A stretch of 64,000 nt of DNA, from assembly GCA_013396525.1 (NCBI GenBank), contig VWYX01000204.1, positions 636,467 to 700,466 of the forward strand, given 5' to 3'. Source of the stretch: Chaetorhynchus papuensis. Taxonomy: Eukaryota; Chordata; Aves; Passeriformes; Rhipiduridae. Shown piece after piece: positions 50,001-62,000 of this stretch (position 1 is the stretch's first letter; each line of letters opens with the position of its first letter). The notes beneath the pieces are model-generated. The model did no database searches. It saw only the letters and a program-made list of their open reading frames with translations, and was not told where the DNA came from. The position numbers and the translations under genes are program-made.

Positions 50001-53000
50001 TTACGTAGGATCTTCACATGCATGAGAACATTCCATTAAAATCTTAAAAGCCACTTTCCTCAATGAAGATGTGAAAAGCAGGTCTTTGTTCAAACTGCAG
50101 CACAACTGTTGTAATTCACGGTTATTTTGTGAAGTGATATTGCTGTAAAATCAAGTTGTATTTACTCTAACCCTTGTTTCCTCTGACCTTCAGTAATACC
50201 TACCGTATGATTGAGCAAGATGACTTTGATATTCATACGAGATTACACACCATCGTGAGAGGGGAGGATGAGGCAGCTATGGTGGAGTCGGTGGGCCTGG
50301 CGTTAGTCAAGTTACCTGATGTCCTCAACCGCCTGAAGCCTGACATAATGATCGTTCACGGGGACAGATTCGACGCTCTGGCCCTGGCCACGTCTGCAGC
50401 CCTGATGAACATTCGCATTCTTCACATTGAAGGTGGGGAAGTCAGTGGGACCATTGATGACTCCATCAGACATGCCATAACCAAACTGGCCCACTACCAC
50501 GTGTGCTGCACAAGGAGTGCAGAGCAGCACTTGATAGCCATGTGTGAAGACCACGACCGCATCCTTTTGGCAGGCTGTCCCTCGTATGACAAGCTCCTCT
50601 CTGCCAAAAACAAGGACTACATGAGTATTATTCGCATGTGGCTAGGTAAGCAGGCCACTGTTTTTCTCACGTGACTTTCAACTTAGTAAATAGGTTATCA
50701 ATCAAAAAGTAATATATTTGTTAATAGTACCTGGTATTTATCTCTTTCTGCGTTTGCTTTCGTTCTGTATTCTGCCACGTACAGCGGAAAAGCTACAAAT
50801 TTGTTCTACCGAACACTCCTGGTCCTTCTGCCAAGTCAAAAAATAACTCCTTAAACGGGTAATTTCTCTGAGCTGAACAATTTAAAAGCAGAACAGTCAT
50901 ATATGAACAATTATTTTGGTGTAAAGGATGTGTTTAAATAAAATCTAAGCTCTTCAGGCCTAATACGAAGAAATCAAACAGAATTTGTATTATGAACCTT
51001 TTTTTTGAGGAATGCACTGCGACAGGACAACGTGCACCAAAGGCTTTTGGTGTTTCATACTCATTGACTTAAAAATAATTCCTGTAAACAGTGGCGTTTT
51101 ATGTTTGCGTTTTATCTTTGACAAAGCAGTCTCCTGTATGGCTACCATGTGTAGTTGGAAGCTGGAATCTTTTTCTTATCTGCTTTGCAGATAAATGTGT
51201 ATCAAGTGTAATAAGACAGGTATGACTGACTATTTTGAAGTAGTAGAAATGAAGTCTTTGCTTGAGAATGGACAACTGACAGAAAATTTGAGCAGCTTCA
51301 GGAGTTACTCCACATCTACAGTGGTGTGAGAACAGTCTCTCAATCCCGGTGAAGTCTTGGAAAACTTTAGAAGCAGACTTGAAAGTTAACAGTTTGTCGA
51401 CATTTAGGCAGTGGTCTCTAAAGTTATGAGATGTATTTCAAGAGGCAAATAACAAGCTAGGTTACCCTGTAACTCCCTTGATTTTTATTCCAGCATTCAT
51501 CCCTATCTGTTAGATATATCCCATTCAGTGCCTTGACTTGGCAGGCTTTCACATCTGTAGTTTCAAAAGTATGTCCTGCCTTCCTCTTGCTATTCTACAC
51601 CAATAAAAAAACTTTTCTTGCCCTCCATTTGGACAGGTGAAGATGTCAAAACCAGAGATTATATAGTTGCTCTGCAACATCCTGTAACCACAGATATTAA
51701 ACATTCCATAAAGATGTTTGAGCTGACACTAGATGCACTCATCTCCTTCAACAAGAGAACACTTGTTCTATTCCCTAATGTGGATGCAGGTGAGTAGAAT
51801 ACCTTCATGACAGAGTGGCACATAACAGATTGTCTTTAAAAGAGTGCTTTTATCCCAGGTCCTCCAGCCAGATGGAAATAGCTGGATGGTGTCAGCCTCA
51901 TGGGTGCATCTGCTGCAGCTCCATATTCACATTGCTGGAGGACATTTCAGCTTTTCAGTGTGGGAAGGAAAACGAAGAGAAACCACGTGACATGTAGGAG
52001 CAATATTAGTGCCTCTTAAATTAACTTAAGACTACAAAGAGCCTTTTGCAGTGAATTCTTGGATCAAACTTTGGCTTATGTGCCAAGCTATGCAATTTAC
52101 AGTGTAAGGATAAAAAAAAGAAACAAAACCTATTCAGAGCTGGCAATTCAGTGAATGGCTGGCTACTAGATCCTTTGCATGTCTGGACTTTGATTTTAAA
52201 AGTAGAAGGTAAACTATTTATTTACTTTGTTTTTCTGCAGGAAGCAAAGAGATGGTTCGTGTGATGAGGAAGAAGGGCATTGAACATCATCCCAATTTTC
52301 GGGCAGTGAAGCATGTGCCATTTGACCAGTTCATTCAGCTAGTTGCTCATGCTGGCTGTATGATTGGTAACAGCAGCTGTGGAGTCAGAGAGGTGGGAGC
52401 GTTTGGTACACCTGTCATCAACCTGGGGACACGTCAGACAGGAAGAGAAACGGGTACGGGTTTGCTTGACTCCCTAGAGTTTTGTAATGCAGGACAGTGT
52501 ATCAGAGGTGTCACCACTGCTTTAGTGGGAGCAGGGGGAGGCATATAACTGATGAAGAGCAATGTCAATCTGGTGGGCATCTTTCCCTCACAGAGGAAAT
52601 AAAAACAATTTTTTTTTAAAGCAGCTCATACTCTAATGCAATTTGAGTATCTGATCTATCCTCTTATGTTCATTTTTGTCATCTAGGTGAAAATGTTCTT
52701 CATGTTCGTGATGCTGATACACAGGATAAGATTCTTCACGCTCTACAGCTGCAGTTTGGGAAGCAATATCCATGGTGAGTACATTCATCTTAATTCAGTG
52801 GAGGGGATGTTAAAGCAGTAGAGAGTAAAAGGCATTTAGTCCTAAGGTGTTTCCTCATATTTGATTGGAGTGCTTTTACTGCACTGATCTGAGGTTGCAA
52901 ATGATTTTTCATTTCAGAACCATAATGCTATGTCTGGTATGCAGTAGTATTTAGAGAACAAGATGTTACTAGTAATATTTCAATACAAGTAGTCATTTAA

Positions 53001-56000
53001 CATCCAACAGAAAGTCAAGAGGACAAAATTCATGTTAACTTAGATCAGTGTGATTAAGAGAGCTTGTTCTATAGGAGCAGCATGGGGGAGAACATCCTGT
53101 CTGCCTGCTCTGACTTGTGCCTGAAGGACACTTTTTCATGTGGGTACAAATGACACCAAGAGGTGAAAAATGGGCAGGATCAAGGAAGATTATAAAGCCC
53201 TGGTGAGGCATGTGAAAAACATCACTGCCCAAGTCATCTCCTCATGTGTCCTCCTGTTAGAGAAATTGGGACAGCCAGAGACAGACACATTGTGCAGATC
53301 AGAGTCTGGGTTCATGGCTGGTGCCGTTGAGAAGGTTTTGGCTTTTATAACAGTGGGTCATGTTTTTGTGATTGTAGCCTGTTATGGGGGAAGGGGATCC
53401 TCTGGCTAAAAAGGGCAGGAGAATCTTTGGCAGCACACTGGCCAGTTTGGTGTGATGGCCTTTAAACTGAAGGACTTGGGATGTGGGGTCCAAATGGCAG
53501 CGATTGTGCCATTGCTTCCAGGGGATTAGGTCATACCAACCAGCGCAGAGAGAGATCTTCCTTGGCTGCAGCTCAGGTTGAGGATAAGTGGAGTATCTGT
53601 CTTGGTTTGAGACAATTTAAAGAGGTGGGCACTCTAGAAATGAGTAACCTCCCCCTTGATTCCAACCGATCCCTTTTCACCAATAAGGAACAAGACACAA
53701 GTAGATGTAAGTGAAAAAATAACAGTTTATTAACAAACAGAATTCCAACAGGTGGGGGGGAGGGGGTTCAACAAGGGCAAGTTTAGGGTCCTGCACCTGG
53801 TGAGAACAACCCCGGGCACCAGCACAGCTGGGGACTGACCTGCCAGAAAGCGGTGCTGCGGAAAAGGACCTGGGGGTCCTGGTGGACAACAAGCTGTCCA
53901 TGAGCCAGCAGTGCCCTGGCAGCCAGGAGGGCCAGTGGGATCCTGGGGGACATTGGGAAGAGTGTGGCCAGCAGGTCAGGGGAGGTGATTGTCCCCCATA
54001 CTCAGCTCTAGTGAGGCCCCATCTGGAGTTTGCAGTTCTGGGCCCCCCAGTTTAGGAAGGACACTGAGATGCATGAACACATCCAGAGAAGGACAGCAAG
54101 GCTGGTTAATGGTCTGGGACACAGGTCCTGTGAAGAGCAGCTGAGGGAGCTGGGGTTGTTTAGCCTGGAGAAAAGGAGGCTCGAGAGTGACCTTGTCACT
54201 CTCTACAACTCCATGAAAGGAGGCTGTAGCCAGGAGGGGGGGTTGGCCTCTTCTCCCAGACAATCAGTGACGGGATGAGAGGACACAGCCTCAAGCTGCA
54301 CCAGCAGGAGTTTAGGCTAGATATTAGAAAAAAATTTTTCACAGAAAGAGTGTTTCGGCATCAGAATGGGTGGCTGAGGGAGGTGGTTGAGTCACTGTCC
54401 CTGGAGGTGCTTAAAAAAAGACTTTATGAGGCACTCAGCACCATGGTTTAGCTGGTAAGGTAATGTTAGGTCACAGGTTTGACTCAATGATCTCAAAGGT
54501 CTTTTCCAACCTAGTTCATTCTGTCATTCTGTGGTTTGGGGTCTGGAGCGTCCCTCTTGCGAGGAGAGAGAGAGAATGTGGAAGTTGGCCCTGTCTAGAC
54601 AAGACAAGACACAACTGAGAGGGAATCTCTTCAATAGATATAAATATCTCCAAGGTGGGTGCCCAGAGGATGGTGCCAGACTCTTCTCAGTGGTGCCCAG
54701 CAACAGGACAAGCAGTAACAGCCATAAACCAAAACACAAGTTCCACCTCAGCATGAAGAAGAGCTTTACATTGAGGGTGGCAGACCAGAGGCACAGACTG
54801 CCCAGGTAGATTGTAGAGTCTCCCTCCCTAGAGACATTAAAATCCCACCTGGATGAGTTCCTGTGTCACCTGCTCAACGTGGCCCTGCCTTGGGAGGGGG
54901 GTTGGCCTAGATGATCTCAGGAGGTCACTTCCAACTCAAAGTGTTCTGTGCTTCTGTCACACAATACTTTATAGCTGATTTGACCTCGTGATACGTAAAG
55001 AGTCCTGAGTGCAAGCTTCTAGGGAAGCTGCACTATTCTGGCAAGATGCTTTTCCTTATTGCTCAGCCCTAATGAGTATTGACCCTCATTCCTCTAACAC
55101 CTAAGTTCTTACAAACTTTGAGAAGATAATATTTGTTAACTAAGGACAAGGACAAAAAGAATACTTCTTAAGAATCTAAATAGAACAATAAAACTGAATT
55201 CTTTAATACCAAGTATCTGATGCCATGTATGTTATTTTAGAAATAGACATGTTGAAAGCTGACATGGATGTACAGTTCATTATTATGTAGTTGGCATCTG
55301 TGTGATAAGTACATCTTTGTAGCACATACATAAACTGTTCATATTTTTATTTCTGCTTCATCGTGTGGGTCCCTTCATTGAACTTAATTTTACAGGGGTT
55401 TTGGCATCATTAGTTTCCAGTTTTCTACATTCCAGTTTCGTATTCCAAAATGGAGCTAGTGCCAGACTTGAAAGATCTGTGTGTGTTCTCTAAACTACCA
55501 TCACTATGTACCTTATCTCATGACAGACTTTCATAGTGCGAGCTGCAGTATTGGCACAGTAGCCAGATCAGAATATTGTAATGACACTGTTACACTCTTC
55601 TGTCATATAAAGAACTTTATAGATTGCAGTGTTACTTCCAATTACATGAATTCTTTTTTGTATTATAGCTCAAAAATATATGGAGATGGTAATGCTGTTC
55701 CAAGGATTTTGAAGTTCCTTAAATCTATTGACCTCAAAGAACCATTGCAAAAGAAATTCTGTTTTCCTCCTGTCAAAGATAATATCTCTCAAGATATTGA
55801 CCATATTCTAGAGACACAGAGTGCTCTGGCTGTGGACCTAGGTGGAACAAATCTCCGAGTAGCAATTGTCAGTATGAAGGTAAATATTCTGTTGTGCTTC
55901 TAGATAAATCTGCAAACTCCATTGGGCTTTGTGGATATGGGCTTGTGATGCAAAAGAGCTCCAAAACAAAGCAGTTTATTGACTTGTTGAGGGATAAAGA

Positions 56001-59000
56001 TTTTCCCCCTTATTTGGTGCATCTCCCATACAGTCACGATACAACGTGCTTACTGGATTGCACGCCTAAGACTGATATTAAACTATCAATGCCCATTTGC
56101 TGGCACAGGGTCGTAGCTGCTGCTTCTCTGTGGTTTGACTACAGACTCTGAAGAACAGAACAACTTTCAGATGTGTTGGTTCTCCTTAAAAGGTGACTCA
56201 GTTCAACCTGCAAATTCTTATATGTCAAACAAAACATGGAAGGCTCCAAAAGCAGACTTACTTCCCCACTGCTTTACACTGACATGCAATGGACACACAG
56301 GACCATTATGAGCAACAACCAGCATCTAGAAAATCAATTTACTGAACTCTGCAGCATTTCAAAGATGTGAACAAAACTCATGATGAGAAGTCTTTGGCTT
56401 TTATTCTCAGCAGTATTGGACAATTACTCCTACCATTATACTGCATATTTGCAGATAACTAGATCAGTTTGATAATAGCTACAGAAAGCAAAGAAAGCAA
56501 TGCAGAAGCATGAAGGGTTATGTAAAGTGACCTGATAGTCCAGAATTTTTGCATTCATTTAAAAGGAGATGTCTGACAAGTCTTCAAGGTCTTAAAGACA
56601 GCTTTTAAAAGTGTAATATTTTTAGAAGTAAAATTGACACCAAATTTTTTCCTTTGTGCCAACACAGCCTGGAAAAAAATGAATTTAAAAAAATGCTGCC
56701 TGCTCTACAGAGCTCAAGGTGGCATTTATGAAATCAGAGTGAAAACAATCAGACTTTCATATCAAAATTTACACAACAGATGTAAGCATTTAAAAGCCAG
56801 TGGCAGAATAGGTGATTTAATTTTATTTTCACAAAATGAGTTTCCAAAAATTCCTTTTAGAAGCTGTTACACCTTCTGATAATGTTTACTGCAGCCTCTT
56901 CTTCCAAAACAACTTTTCTGATGCCCCCTCCAAACTAAAAGTGAAGAACAAACTAAGCATCCAAAATCCACAAACTTTATTGCTCATGTGATGCAGAGAT
57001 GGTGGGACCTAATACTCAAAACCATTGTCAGTTTGGAATTTTCCGAGTTCTTTGGCAACAATGACTCAGCCTTGTTGCTCATAGAGTGTCTTTGTTGCTC
57101 CTCTTGGCTCAGTTGCATTAATTTCGTGCAACTCACTTAGATACCTTGCACAGGGGATGTCACGGGGAGAATAACGCTGTCAGGCAGGATACCTGCTGCA
57201 GTGTCCTGGCTTAATCCTGCACCATAAACGCTGAATTAAGATCAGTTCCTCAGTACCCATAGATTCCAAGCATGCATCACAAATACTTTCATTACCACTG
57301 CATGAGTCCTAGGGTTGAAAATAATCTTCGCGGCCCCTCCCCACCCTGTCCAAAGGATTTACAAGGGTATGTAGTGGCAGGACAAGGGGGAGTGGCTTCA
57401 GCCTGAAAGAAGGTGGGTTTAGATTAGATATTAGGAAGAAACTCTTTACTGTGAGGGTGGGGAGGCATTGGAACAGGTTGTCCAGAGGACTTCAGGATGC
57501 TGCATCCTTGAAAGTGTTCCAAGGCCAGCTTAGATGGGGCTCTGAGCAATCTGGTTTAGTGGAAGGTGTTCCTTCCTTTGAGGTCCCTTCCAACCCAAAC
57601 TGTTATATGATGTATCACAGTAGATGGTACTCAAGAGATATTGCAAGTTACTCAGAAGTGTAATTGCTTAGAAGAAAAGATATTTCTGAAAGTATAGTAA
57701 ATTTTGCCTTGAAAACTCTCCTTTTTTTGGTGAAATGGCATTGTCTGTGACACCACACAAACCTTTCATGCAGTCAAATTGGAAAGATTTTATTCTTAAA
57801 GCACTGTGGTTTTTTTGTCCTTTTTAGCAACTGTTACTCTCTTCTTTTTTTTAACACTTTAGTGTTCAGCTTAAGTGCATTGCTCTATCATGGTTTATGC
57901 CTAACAACAGTTGCAGTAGCTCTGGTGATACTTCCCTACATGAGCCATGTGTTCCTTAAAATGTGTATTTAATTTCAGATAGGAGATTGGTTACAGAAGC
58001 AGAATGTAATGCCTCATCTTGCAAACTTGTCCCCCAAGGGTTGTCACAAACCTTGCCTGTAGGCCCAAGATCTAGAGCATAGTATCTGTATTTTTTTAAA
58101 GAGATAAGTTATGGCTCTCTATTTTCAAATTGATGTGTAATTTAAATGGAAGAGAAATTTCATCATAACATACATTTCTCTGGGGCATGTTTTGTTTTTC
58201 ATTTCTAGGGTGAAATAGTTAAGAAGTACACCCAGCTCAACCCTAAAACCTATGAAGACAGACTAGCATTAATTCTAAAGATGTGTGTAGAGGCTGCATC
58301 AGAGGCAGTAAATGTAAACTGCAGAATTTTGGGAGTAGGTAAGTTAACAAATACTTTGTTTTTACATCTGTGTTTTTCAACGTGAAATCAAATCACTACT
58401 CGTTAATTTAAAACACCTTTCTAAAATGGATCTCATGCACTTTAAGTTCTTTCATATTCTTAACGAACAAATTTTTAAAATGGCTGAAAATGAGAAGCTG
58501 ACCATAAAGACTGAAGTTTCTCCAATTTATAACAACCATAAAACCATCTGTTAAGTTATAGTAAACTATATCTAAAATGTGTTTATGTAGTTCTCTGGAT
58601 TTTGAAGCTCTCTGCTGTCTTGGCATTGTGACTCAGATGCTCAGTGTTTATCAAAACAGCTCTTGAAACAACTGCAGCTGAGTGATGATTTCTCTGCTGT
58701 CTGTAAGCCTTTCTTTAGGGCGATGATCAACTGTGCAGCAGAATTCTCAGATACACCAGGGCAGATTAAAAGCTGGAAAGTTAGGACTAAATTTGTAGCT
58801 AACAGAGACAAAAGCAGCCCTTTTGCTGACTTGTAGTCCACTTGCAGAAACGTTCTGTGTTAAATTGTGTGTTTATATCAGACAGGACTTCTTTAGTTAA
58901 ATGGTGACTGGGATATTTGGCCTTAGATATTAGTTATTTATTAAGACACTGATTAATGTGTCCTGGATTTTTAAGAAGGACATAGAATCTTCATTTTAGC

Positions 59001-62000
59001 TGAGAAATGTTCCTAAAGAAAAGTAGTTTGTTCCAGATGAAAACTTTTCTGAATTGCACAGTACAAAGAAAAATTAACTTGAACACGTTGTATTCTTTAA
59101 AAACAACATTAAGTACACAAAGCCATACAGAGAAATGTTAGCGCTTCAAATCACATCTTTCTTACAGCTTTAATGTTCAATTCAGCTGCTTGTCTTAGAG
59201 CTTTTATGGCTGCTTTCCATTACAAGATTAACCCTGGAACCATCTTTATATGTGACTCAATTATATAAGCTCTGTACAATAAAATGCTCGAATTTTATTG
59301 TCTAGAGCTAAATACCTCCATAATAGTGACCTACTCTTCAGTGGTCCTGAGAGACTCCACAACTCTGGAACCCCCTCCAGCTAGGCAAAACTGGTTTGGC
59401 TAATAGTGCCTGTTACTGGCCTACTCTGTTCAGTAAACAAATCTCTGAACTCAATTTTGATCTTTCACAAAAACAGGGTTTTTTAAAGTAAAAATCACTA
59501 CTCTAGGTCTAGTGATTATTTTTAGTCATTCCAAGTCTTGAGAGTTATAGCAGGCTTCCAGGCACTAATAGTGTTCCAGGGTTTGAATCCTGTATTTTCG
59601 CTGTTACAGCTTTTGTACATCACTAACAAGAAATACAACTTTTAAGTGATATGCTGCAATCTTGCCTGAAGTAGGAACATTAACTCTCTCACTAACATTA
59701 TACATTACCCATCTGATTAGTCTTAAGATAGTCAGTGCATTGTGAGTAGAGCCATGGCATTCTATGAATTATCTTCTTTACTTTGAGGGTGACTGAGCAC
59801 AGTGAAACACACTGCCTGGAGAGGTTGTGGAGTCGCCTTCTCTGGAGATATTCAAAACCCACATGGACAGAATCCTGTGCCACTTGCTGTAGGTGAACCT
59901 GCTTTGGCAGAAGGGTTGGACTAGATGATCTCCAGAGGTCCCTTTCAACCGAAACCATTCCATGATTCTGTGTTCTTTACATGCCAGAAGTTGCACTGCC
60001 AGTAATACTTAAGAAATACTTGAGAAATTTTTACTTTCATGCTCTGCTTCAAAGCCTAGTATTAGGTGGGGGGAAAAATCTTGTCATTAGAAAAACAGAT
60101 TTTTACTTGAAGTCTCTTATAAAGACTTAGTTTTCGTTTTTCTCTTCTGTATTTCTGGGACTTAGGTATTTCCACAGGTGGACGGGTAAACCCTCGAGAA
60201 GGAATTGTGCTTCACTCTACAAAACTCATTCAGGAGTGGAGCTCTGTGGATCTCAGAACCCCTATATCTGATGCTTTGCACCTGCCAGTCTGGGTCGACA
60301 ATGATGGAAACTGTGCTGCTCTAGCTGAGAGGAAATTTGGTCATGGAAAAGGAGTAGAAAATTTTGTAACACTGATTACTGGTACAGGTGGGTATGTTGT
60401 AGTTCAGTGAAACTCAAAATCCAGCACCATCACTTAGAGGCTCAGCTATTCTTATAGGCATAAACATTAGCACTATGCCTGGAAAATCAAAAATAACTTT
60501 TGCTACACTCTATGCTTGGTTTAGGGTGCTTTTAATTTATTCAGGCAAATAAAACCACTTCCATAGTTTAAACTTCTTGATGAAAGAAGTTTTGCTGGTA
60601 CAGCTACGCAGGCAAGAAAGGAAAATGTGAGCAACCTTAACTGGAATAATTTTGCATTTTTTTAGCTTTATATCTTAATTCTCTTTAAACTTTAGAAATA
60701 CAAGTCAGATCAGAATATGTATCAGAAAATATGTTTATTAAATCTCAAATGCAAATGTGGGGTGACTTTTGTCATTTGTTAAGTATATAGTCCTTTAGAT
60801 GGTGACAGTAATCACTAGCTGATGAACCTATACCCAACTTGGGAAGGGGCACCAGAGGCCTGCACATTTAAGTGTCCTGTCTCTTTAATACACAGTTTTA
60901 ACTGTCTAAATACAGCATTAGAACTTCTCTGAAGTGCAAAATTTTAAAGCCACTTGGATAGTTTTTTGCATAAAGAGCATGACTCACAAGCTTGAAAGAT
61001 CTGTCATAGTTCAGTACCATTCATAGGCTTTTAAAAGAAATAAAAGCATTACATACCATTTTGAATAGGAGGGAGCTATAAGCTTGCATATTAGGTGTGT
61101 CAAATAGAGAAGAGTTCAACAACTAGTAATTCTTGGTTTCTAGTATAGATCATCACTGATGCAAATTATTTTATCTTGTCTCCATTAGAAGAATAAGCAA
61201 ATATCAGTGTCTTGCATAACTGGGGCCTATAAAAACTGCTGGGGAGCAGGGGGTATTTGTTTTGGTTTTTTTTAATCATAGAAGCCTTAATATCTTTGCA
61301 GGAATTGGAGGTGGAATCGTTCATCAACATGAATTGATCCATGGCAGTTCTTTCTGTGCTGCTGAGCTTGGACACATTGTTGTATCCTTAGATGGACCAG
61401 AGTGCCTGTGTGGCAGCCAAGGATGTATAGAAGCATATGCCTCAGGAATAGCATTACAGAGAGAAGCTAAGAAGCTGCACGATGGTATCTATTTACTCTG
61501 GTTTTCAAAACACAGTTACTAAATTGCAGTATAGAAGAATTTTTCAAAGTATTAAGAAAAAATGGATCTGCCTTCTTTATCTAGGAGGAGACAAGAATGG
61601 GTGTACAGGCAGCCTGCATAGTACAGATCTTTTTCAGTTGCAAGGAACATTTGGAACCACTGGTCTCAGAATTACCAGAAGCACACAGTAGAGCTTGTCT
61701 CTTCTTTTTAAGCTTGATGTAAAGTAATCTGATGGGCATTCTGTGACGTTTGGTTTCAGTGATTGTCTTTCAGCAAAAGCTTCTCAGTCTTAAAGTTTGA
61801 GAGTATTTATATTTTATTTATTTTTGGGTCTGACAAGTCTAGTGAATTACCACGCCACACCCTAATTGTTTGAGTTTGATTCCCTGCTTCTGCAAGTAGT
61901 TTCCTGAATTATATGGATATAATTCAGCTAAACTCCGGGTTGTGCAGATTGTTCAGGATTCAGCATACAAGTAAAAGAGATTAAAAGATTTTAATTGCTT

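Larger units (their letters stand above)
52775..55668 (+). other. GNE: GNE intron 6, filled with retroelement relics
   Basis: Runs from GTGAGT to ATTATAG. Between about 53.09 and 54.96 kb it is an unbroken mosaic: a CR1 ORF1 piece, an LTR-like piece and two CR1 3' segments, all in sense orientation. The edges are unique AT-rich sequence. Confidence 0.75.
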
